A stretch of DNA of 64,000 nucleotides, from the NCBI GenBank assembly GCA_022447225.1, contig JAKVAZ010000012.1, positions 1 through 64,000 of the forward strand, in the 5' to 3' direction. Under the pieces are notes generated by a model. The model was not told the DNA's origin. It searched no databases and saw only the letters and a program-made list of their open reading frames with translations. The translations under genes and the position numbers were made by a program. The first letter of the stretch is position 1; every line of letters begins with the position of its first letter. The DNA is from Fuerstiella sp. (GTDB lineage Bacteria; Planctomycetota; Planctomycetia; Planctomycetales; Planctomycetaceae). This document shows, piece by piece, positions 1 through 9,446 of the stretch.

Positions 1-327
1 GTCGTCGAAATCGGTATTTTTGAAATCAAACTCCGGCCATATCTTGCGGATTCGTGCCTTGGACGGACCGGTCCATTCGGCCTCCGGATCCGATAAGATG
101 ATAGAACTATAGGGATTCGCTCCCATCTCAGAATTGAAAGCCGCAATAGCGGATTCGAGTTGGGTAAATTCGGCCAACACCTCCTTGTTACCCACATTTA
201 TAAAGATCCCCGAAACCACAGGAAACAGCAATGCAGCCAACACGCTAATGATCACGATCACAATCAGTAATTCCAGAAGCGTGAAGGCGGTGCGATGTTG
301 GTGACCGGTCTTTGTCTGAGTTCTCAT
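1..327 (-). CDS. Type IV pilin-like / GspG-type pseudopilin, partial (C-terminus beyond window)
   Basis: The 109 visible codons start at the ATG at 327, and the frame runs open off the left edge. Seen: a short basic leader (residues 1-14), then the class III prepilin N-terminus FTLLELLIVI with the conserved Glu five residues after the predicted cleavage site (E19). A hydrophobic helix runs to about residue 40 and a globular part follows. Known: such leaders are cut and methylated by a prepilin peptidase, and the helix packs into the pilus or pseudopilus core. The residue before the cut is Ala (A14) instead of the usual Gly. A GGAA element lies about 8 nt upstream of the start. It is the last visible gene of the minus-strand pilus/secretion cluster, 112 nt downstream of the PilC gene. 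Whether it is a pilin or a secretion pseudopilin cannot be told from this fragment. Confidence 0.85.
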   Translation of the reverse strand, partial: MRTQTKTGHQHRTAFTLLELLIVIVIISVLAALLFPVVSGIFINVGNKEVLAEFTQLESAIAAFNSEMGANPYSSIILSDPEAEWTGPSKARIRKIWPEFDFKNTDFDD

Positions 328-439
328 AACGGAATTCCATTTGTGCGGTAGTTCAGTTCTGCGTGGTTGCGGCTTGCGCTGAACCACGCGTTCAATCTGA
401 CACCCGACGGGTGAACTTCGACAGCTTCCATTTGGGGGA

Positions 440-1678
440 TTACGACAGGCTGTTAAGCAGTTGAACCAGCGGTAGAAACAAGGCGATCACAATGAATCCA
501 ACAATCAGCCCCAACACCACCACCATGATCGGTTCCAGCAGACTCACCAGGCCTTCCACACGGACTTCTACCTCTTCGTCGTACACATCGGCGACCTTGT
601 ACAGCATGTCGTCCAGGGCCCCCGTTTCTTCTCCGACATCCACCATGTTGACCACCAGGTCGTCAACAATTTTTGCTTCTTTCAACGGGACCGCGATGGT
701 TTCCCCCTCGCGAATGGCCGTGTAAATGTTGTCGAATGCCCGCACAAACACCGCATTTCCCGATGTATCGCGGGCGATGAGCAGGCCCTCCAGAATCGGA
801 ACACCTGAGGCAATCAATGTTCCAAGGGTTCGGGTCACGCGCGCAATCACCCCCATATGTAAAATTTTGCCAAGGAGCGGGAGGCGTAACGAGACCCAGT
901 CAGCGACGAATGCCCCGGTCTTGTTCTTTTTCACAATCTTAATGAACAACCAAAACGCGATGGGTACGATGAAGATCATGTACCAGTACTTGGCGACAAT
1001 GTCACTGCAGCTGATGAGCACCTGCGTCATTACGGGCAGGTCGAGATCAAAGCCTTCAAAAATCTCTTTGAACTTCGGAATGATGAACACCATGATGAAT
1101 GACACGATTCCGACTGCCACGCTGATCACTGCCGCCGGATAAATCATGGCCCCAATAATCTTCCGCTTTAGCGACTGGGCCTTTTCCTGGAATTCAGCAA
1201 GTCGCTGCAGAATCACTTCCAGGGCACCGCCGGCTTCACCGGCTTTTACCATGTTGCAGTAGAGGTTGTTGAATGCCTTTGGCTGCTTTGTCATGGCCTC
1301 CGAAAGCGTTTGGCCGGATTCAATGTCTTCGATGACATCCATTAAGGCATTTTTCAATGCGCCCGGCCTGTTCTGACCTTCCAGAATTCTGAGACTTCGC
1401 AGTACCGGCAACCCGGCGTCCTGCAGTGTTGACAGCTGACGGGTGAACATTGTGAGCTGCTTGGATTTTACCCCGCCAATCGTGAACGCTTTTCTGCGGT
1501 TGTCTGTCTTCTGCTTCGCGGCCTCAGCCTTCTTTTTTCGCTCCTGTTCGCGAATCTTGGTAACGTAAAAGCCCTTTTCACGAATAATGGTCTGAGCTTC
1601 AGCTTCCGAAGGGGCATCAATGGTGTCTTTGACCTCAAGCCCTGTACTGTCCATCGCTTCATACTGGAACGTTGGCAT
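440..1678 (-). CDS. pilC: Type II secretion / type IV pilus inner-membrane platform protein (PilC/GspF family)
   Basis: This is the inner-membrane platform protein that couples the cytoplasmic assembly ATPases to pilin polymerisation. The 412-residue protein begins MPTFQYEAMD, the classic start of the family. An in-frame start 14 codons upstream exists, but GGAG sits about 10 nt before the chosen ATG. Seen: two T2SSF repeats (about residues 74-195 and 275-400), each with a conserved GE[AE][TG]G-type motif (GEAGG near 147, GEETG in the second half). Three hydrophobic segments follow the family pattern, near residues 175-202, near 230-250 and at the C-terminus. The length matches the family (about 400). 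It follows the PilB gene after 309 nt and precedes the pseudopilin gene. Pilus and secretion members are not separable by sequence alone, so the symbol reflects the pilB/pilT context. Confidence 0.9.
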   Translation of the reverse strand: MPTFQYEAMDSTGLEVKDTIDAPSEAEAQTIIREKGFYVTKIREQERKKKAEAAKQKTDNRRKAFTIGGVKSKQLTMFTRQLSTLQDAGLPVLRSLRILEGQNRPGALKNALMDVIEDIESGQTLSEAMTKQPKAFNNLYCNMVKAGEAGGALEVILQRLAEFQEKAQSLKRKIIGAMIYPAAVISVAVGIVSFIMVFIIPKFKEIFEGFDLDLPVMTQVLISCSDIVAKYWYMIFIVPIAFWLFIKIVKKNKTGAFVADWVSLRLPLLGKILHMGVIARVTRTLGTLIASGVPILEGLLIARDTSGNAVFVRAFDNIYTAIREGETIAVPLKEAKIVDDLVVNMVDVGEETGALDDMLYKVADVYDEEVEVRVEGLVSLLEPIMVVVLGLIVGFIVIALFLPLVQLLNSLS

Positions 1679-1987
1679 ACCATGTTCTCCAATCGGAGCT
1701 AACGGTCTGACGATCCACACTCTGCGGTTCAGGCTGAGTCATCGCAACTGAACATCGCAGAGTCCGCTAAAAGCGAGCAGACGCCGTTCCGCGAACAAAT
1801 GTTGATCAAAACAACTCGTACCAATTACCCGCAGTCTATCGGGTCTCGTTCTTATCCTGCAACCGCGACTTGGATGTCCGAAATGTTGGTTTTTCAGCCG
1901 CCGGCTATCTCGTGTTATCACGATAGAGGTCTGTGTTCAGCCTGACTGAACGCGAAGCCGTCCAGAACTGAATTGCTGAATTCTCCA
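1679..1987. other. Intergenic, about 300 bp, no supported gene
   Basis: This gap lies between the PilB and PilC genes. A 60-codon open frame on the minus strand is arginine/cysteine-rich, resembles nothing I know and lacks a good ribosome-binding site. I see no convincing terminator or repeat. It may hold a promoter for pilC and the pseudopilin gene. Confidence 0.5.
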
Positions 1988-3694
1988 TCATTCCACATCT
2001 TCCATTATGGTCTCGCGCACCACTTCATCGATTGTTGTCTTGCCATCAAAGATCAGTTTGAGACCGGCTTCACGCAGGGTGGTCATTCCCTGACTGCGGG
2101 CAACGTCTCGTATTTCATCAGCTGACTGTTCGGCTGCAATCGCGTCACGAATCTCGTCTGTGACTGTCAGTAATTCGTAAATCCCGATGCGACCCTTGTA
2201 GCCAGTGTTGTTGCAGCGGGCACAGCCTTTTCCATAGTAAAATTTGTATTTGCGAGCTGTATCCAGAGGCAGTTGCAGTTCCAGCAGCAGTTCATCTGAT
2301 GGTTCAAATTCTGTACGACAATCCGTGCAAATGCGGCGGACAAGTCGTTGCGCCAGAATCGCTTCGACCGTCGCGGTGATCAGGAACGCAGGTACTCCCA
2401 TATCGCGGAGTCGGGTGATCGCCGTGGGCGCATCATTCGTATGCAGTGTGCTGAAGACGAGGTGTCCTGTCAGGGCGCTCTGGACCGCGATTTCGCCGGT
2501 TTCGTAGTCGCGGATTTCGCCAACAAGAATCATATCCGGGTCGTGACGGAGAATCGCCCTCAGAACGTTAGCGAACGTTACGCCAACATCGGGATTCACC
2601 GGGACCTGCACAACACCTTCAATGTCGTACTCAATCGGGTCCTCACTCGTGATAATCTTGGTTTCAATGTCGTTCAGTTCGTTGATGGCCGAATACAGCG
2701 TGGTCGTCTTGCCACTGCCTGTGGGGCCGGTAACCAGCACAATTCCGTTGGGTGCTTTGATGATATTGCGGAAGCGTGTCAAAATTGACGGGTCCATACC
2801 GATCTTGTTCAGGTCCAGTGCGACCACGGTACGGTCCAGGATCCGCATTACGACCGCTTCTCCGAACAGCGTGGGCAGTACGCTGACTCTCAGGTCGACC
2901 TGGTTGCCTCCAACATTCAGTTCAATACGTCCGTCCTGGGGCAGTCGGCGTTCCGCGATGTCCAGGTCGGACATCACCTTCACACGTGACACGATGGCAT
3001 TGGCAAGATGTCGTGGCGGTGGCACCATTTCGTACAGAACACCGTCGGCTCGTACACGAATTTTGAATTCGTCTTCAAAGGGTTCCAGATGAATATCACT
3101 GGCCTGGTCCCGAATGGCCAACAAAATGACCATGTTCAGCAGCTTCTTAATCGGTGCTGCATCTGAAAGTTCTTCCTCCGAGGCTAGATCGTATCCTCGA
3201 ACACTTGACAGCTGATCTTCGTCAGTGGTCAGATCTCCGATGACGTCTTCAATTGTTTCTTCGCGGTCTGCGTAATAACGGGAGATGGCTTCTTCGACCG
3301 CTGTCTGACTGGAGACCGCTCCTCGAATTTCGTGTCCCAGAAAATTCCGCAGGTCGTCAAGGGTGGCGACATTCTGCGGATCCGCCATCGCCACTGTCAG
3401 CACATTGTCTATCAGAGAAATGGGCATGATCTTATAGATCTCTGCCATTGTCTCCGGAACGATTTCGAGCACGTTTGACGGAACGTTGGTTTCGCCGAGG
3501 TCAATGACCGGCATTCCCCACTGTTCCGCCAGTGCCTGAGTGACCTGATCCTGTGTCACATGCCCCATGCGGACCGCGACCTGTCCGATGATTTCACCGG
3601 GACTCTGTTTTTGTTCTTCCAGAACATCCCAAAGCTGGTCATCGGTGAGATAACCGAGGTCGATCAGGATCTGTCCGAGTTTGCGCTGGGCCAT
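1988..3694 (-). CDS. pilB: Type IV pilus assembly / type II secretion ATPase (PilB/GspE family)
   Basis: A hexameric cytoplasmic ATPase that powers pilin polymerisation at the PilC platform. The 568 residues hold an N-terminal MshEN/GspE_N domain (about 1-150), then a secretion ATPase core. Seen: Walker A GPTGSGKT at 323-330, the Asp box around SEDPIEYD (350-357), Walker B with DMILVGE (387-393), the His box with TLHTND (416-421), and a C-terminal zinc-type four-cysteine motif (C456, C459, C491, C494). The length is normal for PilB. It lies 185 nt downstream of pilT and upstream of pilC on the same strand. A second paralogue of the same architecture is encoded at 5290-6981, so this pair may serve two machines or be division of labour in one. 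Confidence 0.93.
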   Translation of the reverse strand: MAQRKLGQILIDLGYLTDDQLWDVLEEQKQSPGEIIGQVAVRMGHVTQDQVTQALAEQWGMPVIDLGETNVPSNVLEIVPETMAEIYKIMPISLIDNVLTVAMADPQNVATLDDLRNFLGHEIRGAVSSQTAVEEAISRYYADREETIEDVIGDLTTDEDQLSSVRGYDLASEEELSDAAPIKKLLNMVILLAIRDQASDIHLEPFEDEFKIRVRADGVLYEMVPPPRHLANAIVSRVKVMSDLDIAERRLPQDGRIELNVGGNQVDLRVSVLPTLFGEAVVMRILDRTVVALDLNKIGMDPSILTRFRNIIKAPNGIVLVTGPTGSGKTTTLYSAINELNDIETKIITSEDPIEYDIEGVVQVPVNPDVGVTFANVLRAILRHDPDMILVGEIRDYETGEIAVQSALTGHLVFSTLHTNDAPTAITRLRDMGVPAFLITATVEAILAQRLVRRICTDCRTEFEPSDELLLELQLPLDTARKYKFYYGKGCARCNNTGYKGRIGIYELLTVTDEIRDAIAAEQSADEIRDVARSQGMTTLREAGLKLIFDGKTTIDEVVRETIMEDVE

Positions 3695-3879
3695 GTCTTG
3701 ATTCGAAAACTGTTAGGGGTAAGCGAATGGCAGGTTACATACCGGATTCTAATATCCCGTTATAGGGACTGACACACAAACAGGGGACCAGAGTCCGCTG
3801 CCTGCCAGTTAACTTTTGTCGACCGTCAGGGGGAAAATACAGCACTCTGTTTTCATGACACGGAAACCTGTTTCCACTT

Positions 3880-5001
3880 CTAATCATCATATTCATCATC
3901 GTCATCATCTTCGTCGTCGTCAAATATTCCGCGTTTTGCCCGTTCGACGCGTACCCGGAGTTCGCCCGGGTTATTTGAACGGGTGATGACATCATGTTCG
4001 TCACACAATCCGTTCTTCCACAGGTTGAACAGGGAATCGTCCAGCAGGGTCATGCCGAATTTGCGTCCCGTTTGAATCGACGAATTGATGCGGAAGGTCT
4101 TGCCTTCACGAATCAGGTTGGCAATGGCACTGGTGACGACCAGCATTTCGTAAGCCGCAACCAGTCCTTTAGGTTTTCGAGGCAACAGGGCCTGGCTGAG
4201 AATACCAATGATAGCGTTGGCCAGCTGAGTTCGAACCTGTTCCTGCTGGTTGGTGGGGAACACATCGATAATTCGGTCTACCGTCCCCTGGGCACCGGTG
4301 GTGTGCAGAGTTCCAAAGACAACGTGTCCGGTTTCGGCAGCCGTAATTGCTGCTGAAATGGTCTCCAGATCTCGCATTTCTCCTACGAGGATGACATCCG
4401 GATCCATGCGGAGTGCTCGACGCAGCGCTTCCGGAAAACTGGGGACATCGACTCCCACTTCACGCTGGTTGATTGTCGATCTTTTATGATCGTGATAGTA
4501 CTCAATCGGATCTTCCAGTGTGATAATGTGATGATCCGTGTTCTGATTGAGCCAGTTGATCATACTGGCCAGACTGGTTGTTTTCCCGGAGCCCGTTGGT
4601 CCGGTTACCAGGAACAGGCCCCGAGTACGCTGAATCAATTCTCGAACGACGGGCGGCAGGCCCAGTTGCTCAAAGGTTAGAAATTCACTGGGAATTCGCC
4701 GCAGGACCATCGCGATCATACCGCGTTGCTTGAATACGGAGACGCGGAATCTTGCCTGATCCCCGTAAGCGAACCCGAAGTCCGTCCCTCCAACTTCCTG
4801 CAACTCCTGCTGATTTCGCTCAGGAGTGATGCTCTTCATCAGCGAAGTTGTGTCTTCTTTAGTGAGGGTCTTGGTTTCCAGCTGAACCAGTCGACCACTC
4901 GAACGCACTACCGGCGGCTGACCGACAGTGATATGCAGGTCACTGAGGTCTTCGCGACAGACAGTTTCAAGAAGCTTGTCAATTTGAATCTGACGAGCCA
5001 T
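3880..5001 (-). CDS. pilT: Twitching motility / pilus retraction ATPase PilT
   Basis: A hexameric ATPase that drives pilus disassembly and retraction. The 373 residues begin at an ATG with AGGAAT upstream. Seen: Walker A GPTGSGKT at 134-141, Asp box TLEDPIEYYH (161-170), Walker B with DVILVGEMRD (202-211), a His box, and the AIANLIREGK element (292-301) corresponding to the AIRNLIRE motif needed for retraction in PilT. There is no MshEN domain and no zinc-cysteine motif, as expected for PilT and unlike the two flanking ATPases. The protein ends in a run of about 13 residues that are almost all Asp or Glu (361-373); this acidic tail is unusual for the family and matches a GAT/GAC-rich stretch at the 3' end of the gene. 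It lies between the two PilB/GspE-type genes on the same strand. Confidence 0.93.
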   Translation of the reverse strand: MARQIQIDKLLETVCREDLSDLHITVGQPPVVRSSGRLVQLETKTLTKEDTTSLMKSITPERNQQELQEVGGTDFGFAYGDQARFRVSVFKQRGMIAMVLRRIPSEFLTFEQLGLPPVVRELIQRTRGLFLVTGPTGSGKTTSLASMINWLNQNTDHHIITLEDPIEYYHDHKRSTINQREVGVDVPSFPEALRRALRMDPDVILVGEMRDLETISAAITAAETGHVVFGTLHTTGAQGTVDRIIDVFPTNQQEQVRTQLANAIIGILSQALLPRKPKGLVAAYEMLVVTSAIANLIREGKTFRINSSIQTGRKFGMTLLDDSLFNLWKNGLCDEHDVITRSNNPGELRVRVERAKRGIFDDDEDDDDDEYDD

Positions 5002-5289
5002 TACGAGAATTCCTGTTGAAATTCATTTAGTACAATACGACTGGTTTGGCCTCTGCCGACGCTGCTGACTCGTCCTGGATAAGCCCGTGTGATTTCTTCC
5101 ACCCCATTGTCAGTTTCTGGTTTTGCGAGGTTGCCGTCGGATGTTGTGTAATCAAACACTCGGATGGAAGCCGCCGGCATGTAAACTACTACTCTGACTT
5201 ACAGGCTTTCTTCAAAGCGGATATGGCTATTGTGCTTAGACAGGAGATCCGCTCGACGAGGTCAGCGAAATGACGCACTCCTGATCTGC

Positions 5290-6981
5290 TCAGTGTCCCC
5301 CCATTGTTAGTTTGCGGACTTCGGAAAGTGTAGTCACCCCCTGTGCTGCCTTGTCTTTGGCGTCGTCTGCCAGAGTTCTCATCCCAAACAATCGAGCCTG
5401 TCGGCGGATGTTTTGAGACGGTTCACTGTTAAATGCCATTTCACGAAGTGTTGAATTCATCGTCATCAATTCAAAGACAGCACGACGTCCACGATAACCG
5501 GTGTGCTGACATGCCGAACAGCCACGGCCCCGAACCCAGTTTCCGTCTTCCAGTTCGTCAGGTGTCATTCCGAAAAAGTCAACTTCCTCAGGCGTTGGCT
5601 GATACGGCTCGCGGCATTTCTCGCAGGTTACCTTGACAAGACGCTGAGCCAGTACCGCCATCAGCGAACAGGCGACCAGAAAAGGCTGGACCCCCATGTC
5701 GATTAGACGTGTAACGGCGCCGGGCGCATCGTTCGTGTGAAGTGTGCTGAAAACCAGGTGTCCAGTCAAGGACGCTTGGATTGCCATTTCTCCGGTCTCT
5801 GTGTCGCGGATTTCACCCACCAGGATGACGTTGGGTGCCTGCCTGAGCATGGCCTTAATGATCTTGCCGAAATCGAGCCCAATGCTGTGCTTCACTTCCA
5901 CCTGATTGATACCGGCGAGGTAGTACTCAACGGGATCCTCTGCAGTAATAATCTTGCGGTCGGGCCGGTTCAGTTCACCCAAAGCACTGTAAAGTGTGGT
6001 CGTTTTTCCTGATCCCGTGGGACCGGTTACCAGGAAAATGCCGTTCGGCCTGCGAATGATGTTCTGAAACGTGCGGTAGTTGTCTTCTCCAAATCCCAGA
6101 TTCCGGATGCCGATTTTAATATTGTCGCGGTCGAGGATTCTCATCACGATCGCCTGCCCGTGATTGGTGGGCAAGATACTGACTCTCAGATCGAATTCCT
6201 TGTTGCCCAGACGGTGTTTGATGCGTCCGTCCTGCGGACGCCGTTTTTCAGAAATGTCCATGTTAGCCATGATCTTGAAACGAGAAACCAACGCCGCCAG
6301 AAGGCGTTTGGGTGGGCTGTCTCGTTCAATCAGTGCACCATCGATGCGATAACGAATTCGAATCCGGTCGTCGAACGGTTCCACGTGGATATCGCTGGCC
6401 CTCATTTGCATGGCTTCTGCCACGATCAAATTCGCCAGGCGAATGATGGGCGCGCCGTCATCTTCTTCGCCCTCCATCGCCCGAGTGGCTTCCACTTCCG
6501 TGAAATCGATCTCTGTTTCAGTGAAGTCAGAAATCATGGTGTCAACAGATTCTGTCTCTGTCTGACCGTAGTGACGGTTAATTGCCCCCTGAATAGATTC
6601 CATGGGAGCCATGACGATCTTTAACTCCCGGTTCAGCATAAATCTGAGTTTGTCCAGCACATCAATATTGTTCGGATTGTGCATGGCGATGACGACGGCG
6701 GCACCATCTACCTCGACGGGGATGACAATGTTTTCACGAGCCAGCGACTCCGTCACCATTTCAATGACACTATTGGGGATCTGTCTTCCTTCCAGATCGA
6801 CGAATTCGTGACCGAAGTGATCTGCCTGAACTCTTGCCAGGTCATTTCCCTGGATATATCCCAGCCGAACCAGCGCATCTTCCACCGTGAGTCCCACGTT
6901 GGCCGCCATGCTGCGGGCTTCCTCCAGTTGAGAGTCACCAACTGTGCCGTCTTCCACAAATCGTTGCAGCCAGTCAGACAT
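5290..6981 (-). CDS. Second GspE/PilB-family secretion ATPase
   Basis: A 563-residue assembly ATPase paralogous to the one at 1988-3694. I chose the ATG at 6981 because a GGAG ribosome-binding site lies 6 nt upstream; the in-frame GTG at 6993 overlaps that site. Seen: N-terminal MshEN-like domain (about 1-145), a linker rich in acidic residues and threonine (145-175), Walker A GPTGSGKT (320-327), Asp box TAEDPVEYY, Walker B region with NVILVGEIRD, His box TLHTND, and the C-terminal zinc-type pairs CEKC and CSAC. It is the first gene of the minus-strand cluster and 288 nt upstream of pilT. Whether it is the GspE of a type II secretion system or a second pilus motor cannot be decided here. Confidence 0.9.
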   Translation of the reverse strand: MSDWLQRFVEDGTVGDSQLEEARSMAANVGLTVEDALVRLGYIQGNDLARVQADHFGHEFVDLEGRQIPNSVIEMVTESLARENIVIPVEVDGAAVVIAMHNPNNIDVLDKLRFMLNRELKIVMAPMESIQGAINRHYGQTETESVDTMISDFTETEIDFTEVEATRAMEGEEDDGAPIIRLANLIVAEAMQMRASDIHVEPFDDRIRIRYRIDGALIERDSPPKRLLAALVSRFKIMANMDISEKRRPQDGRIKHRLGNKEFDLRVSILPTNHGQAIVMRILDRDNIKIGIRNLGFGEDNYRTFQNIIRRPNGIFLVTGPTGSGKTTTLYSALGELNRPDRKIITAEDPVEYYLAGINQVEVKHSIGLDFGKIIKAMLRQAPNVILVGEIRDTETGEMAIQASLTGHLVFSTLHTNDAPGAVTRLIDMGVQPFLVACSLMAVLAQRLVKVTCEKCREPYQPTPEEVDFFGMTPDELEDGNWVRGRGCSACQHTGYRGRRAVFELMTMNSTLREMAFNSEPSQNIRRQARLFGMRTLADDAKDKAAQGVTTLSEVRKLTMGGH

Positions 6982-7580
6982 GTATTGCTCCACTTAACCC
7001 GGCCGACGCTAATGAAAAAATCACCATGCGCTGCGGAAACTGTTCAAGGGGGATTCGAAATTCAAAGGATCAGCTACTGAAGTCTGGCTGATCGGTCTGC
7101 TGTTGCGTGTCTGATTTCCTCGGTGAACTTACGTCAGTCGTGTTCACATTCCAGTCGCCGATGATGTTCGCCTGTACGAAACACCCTCAATCCCTGCAAT
7201 TAGAAGGGTTTAACTCCGGAGACTCAAGAGACTGTGTTGTTGATTACCAGGGCCGGTGCATATCCTTTCGTTAATACTAAGTTGCCCAGATATCGTGTTT
7301 TGCCTGTTCGGGCGTTCGTGATGTCGTATGAAACTGACCGGAACACTGTCGTGATAATTTTCAGAAAAGTCGCGAAGTGATGCCGGTGAGCAGGATCCTG
7401 GCTTCTAACAGTTGCTTCCAAACAGACACATCGAACTTAGGCATTTGATGGCTCAGTCGATTTCGCGATGCTGTGTGCCGGAAGTACTGGTCGCAGGTGT
7501 TCAATTTCCGACTTCAGGCTACCCATCACAGGGGAGAGTACGTGTCCTTCACGGACTGTGCGTCTGAGGCCTCAATCGAC
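6982..7580. other. Intergenic, about 600 bp, no supported gene
   Basis: This gap separates the pilus/secretion cluster from the Gfo/Idh gene. Short open frames on both strands look random. It should contain the promoter of the secretion cluster on the minus strand, but I cannot point to a convincing -35/-10 pair. The right end holds the strong terminator listed separately. Confidence 0.5.
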
Positions 7581-7618
7581 AAAAAACGCCCGAATGCTGG
7601 AAGCATTCGGGCGTTTTA
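7581..7618 (-). terminator. Bidirectional intrinsic terminator
   Basis: A perfect 12-bp stem (7587-7598 with 7602-7613, arms CGCCCGAATGCT and AGCATTCGGGCG) encloses a GGA loop. Read on the minus strand it is followed by six U (A-run at 7581-7586), and on the plus strand by UUUUA. It lies 40 nt beyond the stop codon of the minus-strand Gfo/Idh gene, so it most likely ends that transcript. Confidence 0.92.
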
Positions 7619-7652
7619 TTCTGACAGTCTGGAAATACTGGAAATAACCGTA

Positions 7653-9020
7653 TCAGGCTGAAAAACCTGGCCGACTGGGACGGGTCTTTAAGGCATTAGC
7701 CTGGTCGTCACCAATGAATTCTTCAGTATCAGGGTCAAATGTCAGTTCACGTCCGAGCATCAGAGCAATATTGCACATATGGCAGGATGTCATGGTTCGG
7801 TGATGTGTATGCACATCAGACACTGGATCTGTGCGACTTTCGATACTGTCGAAAAAATTCTGCATGTGGCGTGTTGGTTCTCCACCATAGAGATCGGCCA
7901 CCACGTCGTTGAGTTTCCGGTGGTCAGCTTCGGTTAATTGTTCAACCGGTCTGCCGACCATCTTCCCACGATTCACGAAGAAGCGACCTTCACTACCTTC
8001 AAACAGGATCCCGTTGCCTTCCTTGATCCTGCCGTCTTCAGAGACGTATTTGTCATTGACGGTCATCCTTGTGCCATTGGCAAAATCAAGTTCGATATTG
8101 AAATTCATGGCCGTGTTGAACACGTTTGGTAATGTTATTTCGCCCTCAAACCAACGATTGAAATCAAAGTTTTCAGGCACGCTGGAGGGAAAGTTTCCGG
8201 TTCCTTTGATTTTGACGGCCCCGGTGTTTTCATTTCCCAGTGCCCAATGTGCGATATCAATGTGATGGGCCCCCCAGTCGGTCATCTTGCCGCCAGAGTA
8301 TTCAAAGAACCAGCGGAACCTTTTGCGACGCTCTTCCATGTAAAGTGCTTCGGGAGCCGGACCGAGCCACATGTTCCAGTCGAGCCCTTCCGGCGGTTCG
8401 GTGGCTTCAAAAGGACCACCCTCGGGTGCACCGCCGATTGCAATATGAGCCGTCACGTTATTGCCAATGTAGCCTTCACGAACCATGGCAATAGCTTGTA
8501 GGAATTTTTGATCGTATTCAGAGCGTTGTTGAGTTCCTACCTGGAACACGCAGCCGGTTTCTTTGGCGATGCGGCTGACCCGCTGGCCTTCTTCAATCGT
8601 CAGTGTGAGCGGTTTTTCACAATAGACATCTGCGCCGGCACGCATTGCCGCAATGGCAATAGGAACATGCCAGTGGTCGGGAGTTCCGATTGTTACGATA
8701 TCCGGACTCGTCTTTTCAAGCATGTCCCGGTAGTCGGTGAACATGTACAGCTGGTTATCAAATTTCGCATTGAATTCTTGGTTATGTGGCTGGTCAACGT
8801 CACAGACTGCTATCGTTTGTCCCAGTTTTGAAGCCTGCATTGCTATACTGCCGCCTCGGTTGTAGCGACCGCGACTTCCCCCCACGCCGACTGAAGCGAC
8901 TGTTTTGCGGTCGTTGGCTTCCTGACGCGCTCCCTGTGCTTTCTGCCAAAAGAGCGGCAGGGACATGGCTGTCCCTGCGGCGGTGGATTGTTTGAGGAAC
9001 TGGCGACGTGTGTTGGACAT
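7653..9020 (-). CDS. Tat-exported Gfo/Idh/MocA family oxidoreductase
   Basis: A predicted NAD(P)-dependent sugar or polyol dehydrogenase of 455 residues. Seen: a twin-arginine signal (RRQFLK at residues 5-10 followed by a hydrophobic stretch and an A-rich cleavage region), a Rossmann glycine motif VGVGGSRG near residue 44, the family signature CEKPLT near 130 with the catalytic Lys-Pro, and a C-terminal alpha/beta domain. Known: planctomycete genomes carry many exported members of this family, usually annotated for inositol or hexose-type substrates; the substrate cannot be deduced. The gene appears monocistronic, with a strong intrinsic terminator 40 nt downstream. Two further relatives occur at 35775 and 37380 but are not close copies. 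Confidence 0.9.
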   Translation of the reverse strand: MSNTRRQFLKQSTAAGTAMSLPLFWQKAQGARQEANDRKTVASVGVGGSRGRYNRGGSIAMQASKLGQTIAVCDVDQPHNQEFNAKFDNQLYMFTDYRDMLEKTSPDIVTIGTPDHWHVPIAIAAMRAGADVYCEKPLTLTIEEGQRVSRIAKETGCVFQVGTQQRSEYDQKFLQAIAMVREGYIGNNVTAHIAIGGAPEGGPFEATEPPEGLDWNMWLGPAPEALYMEERRKRFRWFFEYSGGKMTDWGAHHIDIAHWALGNENTGAVKIKGTGNFPSSVPENFDFNRWFEGEITLPNVFNTAMNFNIELDFANGTRMTVNDKYVSEDGRIKEGNGILFEGSEGRFFVNRGKMVGRPVEQLTEADHRKLNDVVADLYGGEPTRHMQNFFDSIESRTDPVSDVHTHHRTMTSCHMCNIALMLGRELTFDPDTEEFIGDDQANALKTRPSRPGFSA

Positions 9021-9446
9021 GTGGATTTTCCGTGTGGAAGGAACGATGTGGCTGATGTTGGTCTGTTCAGGCTGCTGACCCTATGGGGCATGTGGATGAA
9101 ACGCACAGGGCGCCGTCCTGGACAGTAGGTTAACGAATTAACATTACAAGTTTAACGGAACTCTGTCAGGGCTTCGACAGGACTGAATCGTTTACAGCTT
9201 AATAGTACAACGAATGCTGCACTCCGTGGCAAGCAGATGTTTGCGTCTAAGGCAATGGTCCGGCCGGTTGGGCGTCCCTTGTGTGTTTCCCCGCGCCTGT
9301 GACCTGGTATCTCCAGTTGTTGTGAATTGAGACCCGGTTGACGCAGGTTTGTCCCCCGAATATCAACGCCGGCAGCTGACTGTTCCACCGTAGAACGCTG
9401 AGGATCACTGGAAACATCAGTTTAATGGTGTCAGGTTTCGGTCTCT
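9021..9446. other. Intergenic, about 430 bp, no supported gene
   Basis: The space between the Gfo/Idh gene and the M42 peptidase gene. A 78-codon minus-strand frame (9152-9388) has no recognisable domain and poor start context, so I do not call it. No repeat or hairpin stands out. Confidence 0.5.

Noticed and set aside
492-1142. Plus-strand frames opposite the pilC gene
   Set aside because: They are antisense shadows of a well-supported gene and are rich in Ser/Thr/Arg as expected for reverse frames.
5046-5273. 75-codon plus-strand frame between pilT and the second ATPase
   Set aside because: No recognisable domain or ribosome-binding site, and the rest of the cluster is on the other strand.
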